Source of the DNA: Hymenobacter sp. BRD128
Lineage (GTDB): Bacteria; Bacteroidota; Bacteroidia; Cytophagales; Hymenobacteraceae
NCBI RefSeq assembly: GCF_013256625.1
Contig: NZ_CP053908.1
Span: 186,001 to 250,000 of the forward strand
Direction of reading: 5' to 3'
DNA length: 64,000 bases
Below the pieces are notes generated by a model. The model searched no databases. It worked only from the letters and a program-made list of their open reading frames with translations, and was not told the DNA's origin. Positions 36,449-46,600 of the stretch are shown piece after piece (the stretch's first letter is position 1; each line of letters starts with the position of its first letter). Both the position numbers and the translations under genes were made by a program.

Positions 36449-37990
36449 TTAGTAGCCAGGGTTTTGGGTAACCGTGCCGCCCGAAAGCTGAATCTGGGGC
36501 GTCGGAATCGGAAACAGGTTATTGGTCGCCGAAATCTGGTCCTTCACCTTGCCCTTGTCGTAGGGGTCGGTACTGGTAAGCTGCGAGGCATTGAAGGCCT
36601 TCATGACCTCTACCAGGCGCTTCTGGCGCACGAGGTCGTAGTAGCGGTGGCCTTCCATGGCCAGCTCCAGGCGGCGCTCCAGCCAGATGTCGTTCAGCAG
36701 CTGCGTGCCGGCCGAGGCGCGGGGCAGTACTGTGCCGGGGCTCAGGCGGTTGGCGCGGGCGCGCACCAGGTTCAGCGAGGTCAGGGCTTTGGCATCCTGA
36801 CCGAGCTTATTGGAGGCCTCGGCGTGCATCAGCAGCAGGTCGGCGTAGCGCAGCTCGATGCGGTTGAGGGGCGAATGGTCAAGCTCGTTGGCCGGGCGGT
36901 CGGCCAGCTGCAAAAACATCTTGCGGCTGATGCGACCCGACTCATTTTCCGCCGGCTTGGTGTCGTAGTTCGAGTAGTCGAAGCTGGCCGTTTTGGGCCC
37001 CACGTTGTCGCCCTGCTTGATGATGGTCCACTGGCGGCGCGGGTCGGTGCCGAAAGCCTGCTCCAGGTTGCTGCTCGGGGTGTTGAAGCCCCAGCCGCCG
37101 TCGGCGCGGCTGCGCATCACCACCGTGAGGGCGGTGCCGAGGCCGAAGGTCTGGTTGGCGTTGTAGTTGAGCTCAAAAATCGACTCGACGCCGTTGGGGT
37201 TGTTCACGCTCCACACGTTGCTGAAGTCGCCCAGGCTGTACTGGCCCGAGTTGATAACCGTTTCGGCGGCCGTCTGGGCCAGCGCCCACTGCTCGGTAAA
37301 GAGGTAGGCCTTGGCTAGGTAGGCGTTGGCGGCGCCTTTGGTGGCGCGGCCCTTGTCGGCGCTGGCGCGGGCGCTTTTCTCGGGCAGTACGGCGGCGGCG
37401 TCCTGAAAATCCTTGATAATCTGAGCGTAGCACTCGGCCGCCGAAGCGCGCTTGATGGTCAGCGACTCGCTCGGCGACACCGGCGTGAGCACCAGCGGCA
37501 CGCCGCCGAAGCCTTTCACCAGCTCGAAGTAGTTGTAGGCCCGGATAAACTTCACCTCGCCAATCAATTGCTGCTGCAAGGAAGGGTCGATGGGCGCCTT
37601 GGCGATGCCCACCAGCGCGGCGTTGCAGTTGCCGATAGATTGGTAGATGTGGGTGTAGCGGTTGTCAAACCACTCGTTATTTGGCAGCCAGAAGAAGCGG
37701 GCGAAGTCGCCAAACTCGCGCTGGTCGCCGGCAATGGCGTTGCCCTTCCAGGCATCGTCCGAGCCGGCGTCGCCAAACATGCGGGTGCGGTCGATTTTCC
37801 ACCAGCCATCCTGGTCGGCTAGGGCGTAGCAGCCCATCACGGCCGCCTTGCACTCGTCGGCGGTGGTGTAGTAGTTATCGGTTGTTTGCTGGCCCTGGGG
37901 CGAGATGTCGAGGAAGGTTTTGCACGACTGCACGCCCAGGCTCAAGCTCAGGCCCAGCGCCAGGGTAAAAATGCGGGGAAACGTTTTCAT
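36449..37990 (-). CDS. SusD/RagB-family glycan-binding lipoprotein
   Basis: 513 residues, surface lipoprotein. The signal MKTFPRIFTLALGLSLSLGVQ ends at Cys23 (LGVQSC). It has the typical start FLDISPQGQQTTDNYYTTADEC, TPR-like helices (IRAYNYFELVKGFGGVPLVL), and the C-terminal RagB/SusD block (RYADLLLMHAEASNKLG, WLERRLELAMEGHRYYDLVR, LFPIPTPQIQLS). It captures glycan at the cell surface and lids the SusC channel. It starts 21 bp after the susC stop. Confidence 0.95.
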   Translation of the reverse strand: MKTFPRIFTLALGLSLSLGVQSCKTFLDISPQGQQTTDNYYTTADECKAAVMGCYALADQDGWWKIDRTRMFGDAGSDDAWKGNAIAGDQREFGDFARFFWLPNNEWFDNRYTHIYQSIGNCNAALVGIAKAPIDPSLQQQLIGEVKFIRAYNYFELVKGFGGVPLVLTPVSPSESLTIKRASAAECYAQIIKDFQDAAAVLPEKSARASADKGRATKGAANAYLAKAYLFTEQWALAQTAAETVINSGQYSLGDFSNVWSVNNPNGVESIFELNYNANQTFGLGTALTVVMRSRADGGWGFNTPSSNLEQAFGTDPRRQWTIIKQGDNVGPKTASFDYSNYDTKPAENESGRISRKMFLQLADRPANELDHSPLNRIELRYADLLLMHAEASNKLGQDAKALTSLNLVRARANRLSPGTVLPRASAGTQLLNDIWLERRLELAMEGHRYYDLVRQKRLVEVMKAFNASQLTSTDPYDKGKVKDQISATNNLFPIPTPQIQLSGGTVTQNPGY

Positions 37991-38011
37991 GATAAGGACG
38001 GGTGGGAAGGG

Positions 38012-41000
38012 TTAGAAGGCAATGTTGGCGCCCACCAGGTAGGTGCGCATGGTGGGGTAGTTGCCCAGGTCCACGCCCCGGTTGAGGGCCGACGAGCCAT
38101 CGGTATATGAGCGGCCGTAGCCGATTTCGGGGTCCACGCCGCTGTATTTGGTGAAAGTGAATAGGTTCTGGCCGCTCACGTAGAGGCGCAGGCTAGCCAT
38201 GTGCAGGGCGCTCACCATCTCCTTGCGGAAGGTGTAACCCACTTGCAGGTTGCGCACCCGGGCGTAGGAGCCGTCTTCCACATAGAAGTTGGAGAAGCGC
38301 GTCAGGTTCTGGTTGTTGTCCTGGGCCGTGATGCGGGGCACCGTGTTGGAGGTGCCGGCGCCGTGCCAGGCGATGTCTTCGAGGCCCGCGATTTTGTTGT
38401 AATTGTAGCTGCCCGAGTACCACCAGCCCTTATTGGCGTTCACCACGTCGTTGCCGAGGCTGCCCACCAGCGAGGCTTGCAGGTCAAAGCCCTTGTAGCC
38501 CAGGTTCAGGTTCACGCCGAAGGTCATTTTGGGCGTGGGGTTGCCGATGTACTGCTGGTCCTTGGCGTCAATTACGCCGTCGCCGTTGAGGTCGGCAAAC
38601 TTGAAGTCGCCGGGCTTGGCGTTAGGCTGGATAAGCGCGCCGGCCGCCGACTTGTAGGCGTCAATATCGGCCTGGGTCTGGAAAATACCCTGGGTCTGGT
38701 AGCCGTAGAAGGCGCCCACGTAGCCGCCTTCTTCCGTCTTGGAAGGCCGGCCGAAGATGGGCGTATTGCCCGAGTACAGCGCCTGGCCGTTGGCTAGGGT
38801 ACCGATGCGGCTGATGGCGCGGGTCGCGTTCACGCTCAGGCCGTAGGTGAAATCGCCCTTGCTTTCGGCGTAGCCCACCGTGAAGTCGAGGCCGTTGGTT
38901 TTCATGCTGCCGATGTTGGTCACCGGGCTGTTGTAGCCGTAGCCAGCGTGCGCCGGAATGGCCTGGAACATGAGCATGTCGGTGGTATTGCGCCGAAACA
39001 CGTCGAAGGTGGCCGTCAGCTTATTCTGGAAAAAGCCGAAGTCCAGGCCCAGGTCGTAGTCTTCCACCGTTTCCCACTTCACGTTGGGGTTCGGCACGTT
39101 GCTCTGAATAACGGCCACTTGGGCCGCGCGGTCGTCGCCGGTCACGTAGTAGGTTTTCGAGAACGTGCCGGTGTAGGCGGCGTTGGTGAGGCTGCTGATG
39201 TTCTGGTTGCCCACGCGGCCCCAGCTGGCGCGCAGCTTCAGGAAGTTCAGGGTCTCGAACGACTTCATGAAATTCTCGTCGGTGATGAGCCAGCCTACCG
39301 ACAGCGACGGGAAAGTGCCGTAGCGGTTGTTGGTCGGGAACACCGAAGCGCCGTCGCGGCGCACGCTGGCCGACAGCAGGTAGCGGCCCTTGTAGTCGTA
39401 GGTCACGCGCCCGATAAGCGAGGCAATGGTGTTTTCGTAGGTGCGGCCGGTGGCGTTGAAGGCCGCCGTGGCCGCGTCGGGGTAGCGCAGGCTAGGGTCG
39501 TTGCTGGGGATGGACTGCCCCGAGCCCGACAGCGGCCGGTTGCTGAACTTCTCGAACGTGGCCGCCGCCAGCGCCGTGAAGTTGTGGTTGCCGAGCGACT
39601 TATTATAAGTCAGCGTGTTGGTGTTGTTCCAGTAGAGGTTGATGTTGTGCTCGGTTGTCACCGTGTTCACTTGGTTGCGCTCGTTGGCGTCGATGGTGTA
39701 GAAGGGCGAGAAGGCGTTGCGCTCGTAGAAATTGGTGTTCGTGCCGAAGCGCGTTTCGGCCACCAGGCCGGGGATAAACTCATAGTTGGCGTACACGGTG
39801 CCCACCAGGAAATACTGATTGCGCTTGTCGTCGTTGCGCTCCACAAAGGCTAGCGGGTTGCCGATGTCGGTGGGCGAGGCGCCGTAGTTGTCGTAGGGGT
39901 TGCCCGTATTGTTGTTCACGCGGGGCGAGGTAATGGGGTCGTCGTTGAAGGCATCCCGGAACAAACTCCCGCTGCTGAGGTAGTTCTGGTTGGTCATCGA
40001 CAGGTTCAGGTCCTGGCCCACCTTGAGGTGCTTGGTAGCCTGGTACTGGCTTTTCACGCGCAGCACGAGGCGGTCGAAGTCCGAGCCGCGCACCAGGCCG
40101 CGCTCCTTAAAGTAGCTCAGACCCGTGGAGTACAGTACCTTGTCGCTGCCACCCGAGAGGCCTAGCGAGTAGTTCTGCGTAATGCCGCGCTGCTTAATCT
40201 GGTCCCACCAGTTGGTGGTTTGGGTGTACTGGTCGGGGTTGGCGTACACGGCCGGCTGGCCCGAGTTGGCCGCTGCGGTGTTCATAATGCGGGCGTACTC
40301 GCTGGCCGAGGCCATGCTAGGCACCCGCGTGGGGTTCGACACCCCATACGTAGCATCGACCGTGATAACGGGCGCGCTCACCGTGCCGGCCTTGGTCGTA
40401 ATCAGTACCACGCCATTGGCCGCCCGCGAGCCGTAGATGGCCGCCGAAGCCGCGTCTTTCAGCACCGTTAGGGTAGCTACATCTTTCGGGTTGAGGTAGT
40501 TGATGTCGTTCACCGGCAGGCCGTCGACCACGTAGAGCGGGCTGTTGCCGTTGATGGTCGAGATGCCGCGAATGAGAATCTGGGGCGTGGTGCCCGGCTC
40601 CGAGCCCGCGCCCACTACCGTTACGCCGGCCGCCTTGCCTTGCAGGGCCGAGCCCACGTCAGCTACCGTCAGCTTGGCTAGCTCCGCACCCTGCACCGTA
40701 GTTACGGCGTTGGTTACGGTGCGCTTTTCCTGCGAGCCGTAGCCGATAACCACGGCTTCGTCGAGGGCCTGCGCGGCCACGGTGAGGTTGACGGTTACGG
40801 TGGTGCGGTCGCCCACTGCCACCTCCTGGCGGTTGTAGCCCACCGACGAAACAACGAGTGTCGCGCCCGTGGTACCCGTCGGAATGCGGAGGGTAAAGCG
40901 GCCGTCGCCATCGGTCGTCGCGCCAATAGAGGTGCCTTTCAGCACGACCGTGACGCCGGGCAGGCCCGCGCCCTTCTCGTCGAGCACGGTACCCGTAATG

Positions 41001-41131
41001 GGCGTGTCGGCCACGGCCGAGCGCCGGGCAGGAGCAGGCTTGGCCACGTGGGCGGCGCCGGCGTTGGCAGGAGCAGCGGCCACCGCAAGCGGCAGCAAGG
41101 CCCCACAAAGGAGGATAGATTTTGCTTGCAT
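38012..41131 (-). CDS. SusC/RagA-family TonB-dependent glycan importer
   Basis: 1039 residues from ATG 41131. Signal peptide, then a carboxypeptidase-regulatory-like domain (ITGTVLDEKGAGLPGVTVVL), the TonB-linked plug (LDEAVVIGYGSQEKRTVT, LIRGISTINGNSPLYVVDGLP, AAIYGSRAANGVVLITTK) and a ~22-strand barrel ending LVGANIAF. It imports oligosaccharide across the outer membrane with energy from TonB/ExbBD. It leads the operon susC-susD-GH30-GH43-GH2. No anti-sigma contact domain is present, in keeping with control by the hybrid regulator at 43.6 kb. Confidence 0.95.
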   Translation of the reverse strand: MQAKSILLCGALLPLAVAAAPANAGAAHVAKPAPARRSAVADTPITGTVLDEKGAGLPGVTVVLKGTSIGATTDGDGRFTLRIPTGTTGATLVVSSVGYNRQEVAVGDRTTVTVNLTVAAQALDEAVVIGYGSQEKRTVTNAVTTVQGAELAKLTVADVGSALQGKAAGVTVVGAGSEPGTTPQILIRGISTINGNSPLYVVDGLPVNDINYLNPKDVATLTVLKDAASAAIYGSRAANGVVLITTKAGTVSAPVITVDATYGVSNPTRVPSMASASEYARIMNTAAANSGQPAVYANPDQYTQTTNWWDQIKQRGITQNYSLGLSGGSDKVLYSTGLSYFKERGLVRGSDFDRLVLRVKSQYQATKHLKVGQDLNLSMTNQNYLSSGSLFRDAFNDDPITSPRVNNNTGNPYDNYGASPTDIGNPLAFVERNDDKRNQYFLVGTVYANYEFIPGLVAETRFGTNTNFYERNAFSPFYTIDANERNQVNTVTTEHNINLYWNNTNTLTYNKSLGNHNFTALAAATFEKFSNRPLSGSGQSIPSNDPSLRYPDAATAAFNATGRTYENTIASLIGRVTYDYKGRYLLSASVRRDGASVFPTNNRYGTFPSLSVGWLITDENFMKSFETLNFLKLRASWGRVGNQNISSLTNAAYTGTFSKTYYVTGDDRAAQVAVIQSNVPNPNVKWETVEDYDLGLDFGFFQNKLTATFDVFRRNTTDMLMFQAIPAHAGYGYNSPVTNIGSMKTNGLDFTVGYAESKGDFTYGLSVNATRAISRIGTLANGQALYSGNTPIFGRPSKTEEGGYVGAFYGYQTQGIFQTQADIDAYKSAAGALIQPNAKPGDFKFADLNGDGVIDAKDQQYIGNPTPKMTFGVNLNLGYKGFDLQASLVGSLGNDVVNANKGWWYSGSYNYNKIAGLEDIAWHGAGTSNTVPRITAQDNNQNLTRFSNFYVEDGSYARVRNLQVGYTFRKEMVSALHMASLRLYVSGQNLFTFTKYSGVDPEIGYGRSYTDGSSALNRGVDLGNYPTMRTYLVGANIAF

Positions 41132-41280
41132 AAGCAAGGAAATTATGCGGCAAGCCGAAGCCTGCCTGGGTGGGGAAAGTGAAATCAGGACAAGGAGCCA
41201 GCCCCCGGGGCTAGCCTCAAATAGCCGCCGCCAGGCTATTCGGAAGTGGTGTAAAATTACTGCCTACCCCTAAGCTAAAG

Positions 41281-41308
41281 GGCCCCCTTTTCGGGCGAAA
41301 AGGGGGCC
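41281..41308. terminator. Strong hairpin between GH35 and susC
   Basis: Perfect 12-bp stem GGCCCCCTTTTC / GAAAAGGGGGCC with a GGGC loop. It lies 100 bp after the GH35 stop and upstream of susC, so GH35 and susC are probably separate transcripts. Confidence 0.6.
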
Positions 41309-41407
41309 AAAACCTGTCGTTAACCCCACTTTTATTAAAATCTCGACAAAAATGCAGCTGCGTATAGCTTTGTGCATTAACTACTTGCTGTAAAATGCCT
41401 AACAACT

Positions 41408-43336
41408 CTAGGGTTGCAGCGTGCCGCCGGGGCGCAACTCACTCAGGATGGAATGGTCGAGGAAGGAGAGGGTGCTTTGCTGAGGCTTCAGCAGCTCCAA
41501 AACGGTGATGGTATTCTGGCCTTGCTTGAGCCATTCGGCCGGTACGTACAGTGTTTGCTGCGGGCCGATGGCCCAGTAGCGGCCCAGGTTGTGGCCGTTC
41601 ACCCACACCACGCCCTTGCCCCACTGGCGCAGGTCGATATAGGTGTCGGTGGGGCTAGCCACGGTGAAGGTGGCCGTGCGCAAAGCCGGGCCGCTGCTGG
41701 CCACCAAGTTCTTGGCGTTGGCGCCGGCTAGGGTAGGAGCCCGGTCGAAAGGCAGGCCAAACTGCTGCCAGCCGGTGAGCTCCTTGCCGCCCAAGGTCAC
41801 GCGCTTGGTAATGCCCTTGGTGTTTTGCAGCAGGTATTCGCCGAAGTTGACGCGGCCCAGGTTTTCGACCAGAATATCGAGCTGCACCGGGCCGGCGGGT
41901 AGTTTCACGAGCAGGCTGTCTTGGCGCTCGCGCCGGTCGAGGGTGCCCACGCGCTGGCCATTGACCATGACTACGGCGTAGTCTCGCAGGTCGCGCAGCT
42001 TCAGGGTCTGGGTTTTGCCACCGGCCACGGTAGTGCGGTAGAGCACGAAGCCGTAGGCCTGCTTGAGGTTTTCAAACGTGAGTGGCTTCTGGCTAGCCAC
42101 TGGCTTGGGCAGCTGGGCCAGCAGGCTGGCGCTTTGCGTGAGCTGCACGGCGGGCAGGGCCACGCTGGGCTTGGCGGCGGGCACGGCGGGTAGGGCCGGG
42201 GCACCGGCGGGCCGGTATTTAGCAATGACCTCGCGGAAGGCCCGGAATTTAGCCGTCGGGTTGCCGGCCTCGTCGAGGGGCGCGTCGTAGTCGTAGCTAC
42301 TCACCTGGGGCTCGTAGTGCGAAGTATCGCCCTTGAAATTAGCCCCATTCAGAAAGCCGCGCGTGGTGCCGCCGTGAAACATGTACATGTTGATGCTCAT
42401 GCCGGCGCGCAGCACCGAGTCGAGGCCTGGCGTGTAGCGGGCGGCGGGCACCGTGTGGTGGGGGGCGCCCCACCAGTCAAACCACGCCGGGTACCACTCG
42501 GCCACGTAGTAGGGCCCTTTGCCGCCGTGGTTGGTGTTCACGAGCTGGCGAACCTGGTTAGGCTTGTCGGTGCCGTTCACGGCGGGCAGCAGGCCATCGA
42601 GGTGGCCTTTGGCCACGTCGGCCACCGGGTCGCAGGTGTAGAGTAGGCCGTCGAAGCCCGCGTTGATGAACAGCTGCTTGTTCTGGGCCAAGTACTGTTT
42701 ATCAGCGCCATACGAGCCGTATTCGTTCTCGACCTGCACCATCAGCACCGGCCCGCCGTGGTTGACTTGCAGCGGGGCCAGCTGCTTGCCCACGGCCTGC
42801 AGGTAGCGGGTGTAGGCGGCGATGTACTGCGGCTCCTGGCTGCGCACCTTCAGGCCGGGCACATTCTGGAGCCAGTAGGGGTAGCCGCCAAATTCCCACT
42901 CGGCGCACACGTAGGGGCTGGGGCGCAAAATCACCCAGAGACCTTCTTCCTGGGCCATCTTCACGAAAGCGGCCACGTCGTTGTTGCCCGTGAAGTCGTA
43001 GTGGCCCGGCTGGGGCTCGTGCACGTTCCAGAATACGTAGGTACCGATGGTATTCAGGCCCATGGCCTTGGCCATCTTGAGGCGACTGCGCCACGCCTCG
43101 CGCGGAATGCGGGGGTAGTGCAGCTCGCCCGATATCAGCTGCAAAGGCTGGCCATCGAGTAAAAACTGGTTGGGACCCAGCGCGAACGTGTGCGCCGGGG
43201 CCGGGGCGTGGCGGGGTGCCGGCTTGGATTTAGCTTTGGCGGGCGGCTCGGGAGCGGTGAAACCAGCCAGGCCACCCACGAGGCCGGCCGCGGCCAGCAG
43301 GTGAGGCAGGTGCCGAGAGTAATGGATTTTGGGCAT
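41408..43336 (-). CDS. GH35 beta-galactosidase (sugar-locus enzyme)
   Basis: 642 residues from ATG 43336 (MPKIHYSRHLPHLLAAAGLV), a signal-like start; the frame upstream to 43465 has no family sequence. The GH35 barrel is clear: LISGELHYPRIPREAW, GLNTIGTYVFWNVHEPQPG, acid/base Glu205 in VQVENEYGSYG, nucleophile Glu280 in YVAEWYPAWFDWWG, followed by beta-sandwich domains with WVNGHNLGRYWAIGPQQTLYVP. It removes terminal beta-galactose. It is divergent from the regulator gene, with a 274-bp control region between them. Confidence 0.95.
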   Translation of the reverse strand: MPKIHYSRHLPHLLAAAGLVGGLAGFTAPEPPAKAKSKPAPRHAPAPAHTFALGPNQFLLDGQPLQLISGELHYPRIPREAWRSRLKMAKAMGLNTIGTYVFWNVHEPQPGHYDFTGNNDVAAFVKMAQEEGLWVILRPSPYVCAEWEFGGYPYWLQNVPGLKVRSQEPQYIAAYTRYLQAVGKQLAPLQVNHGGPVLMVQVENEYGSYGADKQYLAQNKQLFINAGFDGLLYTCDPVADVAKGHLDGLLPAVNGTDKPNQVRQLVNTNHGGKGPYYVAEWYPAWFDWWGAPHHTVPAARYTPGLDSVLRAGMSINMYMFHGGTTRGFLNGANFKGDTSHYEPQVSSYDYDAPLDEAGNPTAKFRAFREVIAKYRPAGAPALPAVPAAKPSVALPAVQLTQSASLLAQLPKPVASQKPLTFENLKQAYGFVLYRTTVAGGKTQTLKLRDLRDYAVVMVNGQRVGTLDRRERQDSLLVKLPAGPVQLDILVENLGRVNFGEYLLQNTKGITKRVTLGGKELTGWQQFGLPFDRAPTLAGANAKNLVASSGPALRTATFTVASPTDTYIDLRQWGKGVVWVNGHNLGRYWAIGPQQTLYVPAEWLKQGQNTITVLELLKPQQSTLSFLDHSILSELRPGGTLQP

Positions 43337-43610
43337 GAGAAGGGGAGGGGTGGGAAGGGCTAGGCCGAGTGATTGCCTGTGGCCGGGCTGGTCGCCGCGG
43401 CGCTGAAGCGCAGTAAGCAACTGCTTGTTTAGCAAGACAAAAGTAGAAGGCTTCAGTGCGTGCAAGAGGGTATTTTCTCGTCAAAAAGCGCCCTCAAATC
43501 TTCGCTGGTCTTCTTGCCGGGCAGTAAGGCTCCTTGCTGGCTGGCTGGTTTTTAACTTAGCTTTAGTAAATGGTTGCCGCTACTTCGGGCGGCATTTAGC
43601 GCTTTTTTCC

Positions 43611-46600
43611 GTGCAGCGACTAACAGGTTTTGGGGGGGCGTGGCCGTGGGTTGTGCTGGTATGGGCAGCTCTGTTAGCCCCCGCCGCCTGGGCCCAGGAT
43701 GCCGCGCCCGGCGAGTTTCGGTTTGAGCACATCTCCGTCGATGAAGGCCTCTCCCACAGCGATGCCATGGCTGTGGCCCAGGACCACGCTGGCTTCATCT
43801 GGATTGGGACTAACCGGGGCCTAAACCGCTACGACGGCTATGCGCTCAAGCAGTACCTGCTGCCCGTGAACCCGCGCAATGGCTTATCGAGCAACCGCAT
43901 TACGGCGCTGCTGCTGGCCCCCGACCAGCGCTTGTGGGTGGGCGCCGAGGGCTCGGGCCTGAGTTTCTACGACGCTGCCCACGACGCCTTTGCCCGCCTC
44001 GATGGCCAGGCGCTGCCCGCCGCCTACCGTGCGACGGCCGACCAGCTGGCTAAGAGCGACGTGACTGCTCTCTCGGCCGACGGCCAGCACCGCCTGTGGG
44101 TGGGCACTGCTCGCGACGGCCTGTTTGTGCTGCGCTTCGATGCTAGCGGGCAGCTGCTGGCTCTGCATCAGCTACCGGCCACCGTTCCCGGCCGGCCGTC
44201 GCTAGCCCGCATTTCGGGCCTGGCCTACGATGCAGAGGGCAACCTGTGGGTGGGCGCGCTGGAGGCCGGGCTACTGGTGCTGCGCGCCAACGAACCCGGC
44301 TGGCCGGTGCTGCCCACGGTGCTGGCCGGCAACCGCGTGAGCGCGCTGCACCTCGACCGCCGGGGCGACCTGTGGGTGGGCGCCGAGCGCACGCTATTTT
44401 GGGTATCGGCCGCCAGCCGCCGCACCCGGCAGGCGCTGGTGCCCTACGCGCTGCCGCACCGTTACTCGCGTATTCAGGCGCTGCGCCTCGACTCGTTTGG
44501 GCGGCTTTGGGCGGGTACGCTGCAGGGGCTGTACGTGTGGGAGGCCGGGGCCGTGACGGCTGCCGCGCCGCCGCTGCAACCCACGCCCACCCGGTTTTTG
44601 CCCCGCGACGGCCAGCCCCACAGCATTAACTCGGAGCGCGTGCACCAGCTCTTCGAGGATGGCCACCAGGTAATGTGGCTAGGGGCATCCTCGGGCGGCC
44701 TGAATAAGGTAGACCTACGCCAGCGGGCCTTCGGCCGCCTGCGCCACCAGCTCACGGGGCAGGCGGCGCTCAACAATGCCAATAACTACGTCAACGCCAT
44801 TTATAAGGAAGAAGCCACCCATACGCTGTGGTTTGGCACCCGCAACGGCGTATCGGCCTACGACCTGACCCGGCACAACTACCGCACGTATTTCAGCCAG
44901 CCGGCCGATACCGTGCGCGGCATCGATGCGGCCACCATCTTTCATGCGGCCGACGGCACACTCTGGTTTGGCACCCGCGACCACGGCCTGCTAGCCCTGC
45001 GGCGGCCGGGCGGGCAAGAGAAATTCACGACTTACCGCCAACTACCCGGCGGCTTCGACCTCAGCAGCACCAGCCTCGAGCACCTGGCCCAGGACGGCCA
45101 GGGTACCTTGTGGATAGCCACCTTCTCGAAGGGCCTGCTGCGCTTCAGCGCCGATGGCCAGCGCCTGCTAGGCCACTACGACCGGGCCACGGCCCACCTG
45201 CCCACCGACCAGTTTACGTACCTGCTCTACGACGCCCCGCGCAACGTGCTGTGGGCCAGCACCCGCGACGCGGGCCTACTCAAATTGCGGCCCACCGCCG
45301 ACTCGCTGCAGCTGCTGGCGCAGTTCAAGTACGCGCCCGGCCTGCCCAATAGCCTGCGCGTCAACTATGTGTGGCCGCTGCTGCTGGGCGAGCAGGGCGC
45401 CCTGTGGATAGGAACCATTGGCGGCGGGCTGCACCAGCTTACCACCGATGCCCAAGGCCACGATGCGGTGCGGTCCTTCAGCCAGGCGCTGCCCGAAACC
45501 GACGTGGAAAGCCTGCTGCCCGACGATGCGGGCAATATCTGGGTGGGCGGCACGGGCCTCTACCGCTTCACGCCCGCCACCCGCCGCTACCTGCGCTACG
45601 ATGTGGCCGACGGCCTGCAAAGCAACTCGTTCAAGATTGGGTCGGCGGCTAGGGGGGCCGATGGCACGCTCTATTTTGGGGGCGTCAACGGCATTACGTA
45701 TTTTCAGCCGGCTGCTATCCAGGTCAATCCTTATCCGCCGGTAGTGCAGCTCACGGGGCTGCGCATTGCCAACCAGCCGGTGGCCGTGGGGCGGCCTTTC
45801 AATGGCCGCCTGGTGCTGACGGGGCCGTTGTCGCAGCCCCAGACGGTTACGATTAGGCCTTCGGAAAACGACTTTTCGGTTGATTTCGTAGCGCTTAATT
45901 ATACCAATCCGCAGAAGGACCGCTACGCCTACCGCCTGCTGGGCTATAACGACGAATGGATATATCCCGGTCCCGGCCAGCGCACGGCTAGCTTCACCAA
46001 CCTGCCGCCCGGCCGCTACACCTTGCAAGTAAAAGCCGACAACGGCGAAGGCGTGTGGGCCAAGGCGCCGGCCACCATGAACTTTGAGGTGCTGGCGCCG
46101 TGGTATAAAACCTGGTGGGCCTACCTACTCTACGCCGCCGCCCTGGTGGGCGCGGGAGCCCTGTACCGACACTTCGAGATGGCCCAACAAGAGCTAAAAA
46201 ATAAGCTCGTGCTGGAGCAATTCCAAACCGAAAAGGAGAAGGAATTGACCAACCTCAAGCTAGGCTTCTTCACCAACGTGAGCCACGAGCTGCGCACGCC
46301 GCTCACCCTTATCCTGGGGCCGATGGAAGAGATAATCGGCGCCCACGGCCCCGTGAGTGGCCTGCGCGACAAGGTGCTACTCATGCACAAGCAAACGCGC
46401 AAGCTGCTCGACCTGGTCAATCAGCTGCTCGACTTCCGTAAGGTTGAAACCGGCCATGTGCCGCTGCGCGCCAGCGCCGGCAACGCCGTGCAGTTCCTGA
46501 CGGAGCTGTTCGAGGTATTCAGGCAAAAAGCCGCGGAGCGTCGCCTTACCTACACCCTCGACGTGCCCGCCGAGCCGGTGCCGCTGTATTTCGACCGCAG

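Noticed and set aside
43425..43610. A longer N-terminus for the hybrid regulator
   Set aside because: The extra 62 residues have no family resemblance and would place sequence before the signal peptide; GTG 43611 gives a sensible export signal.
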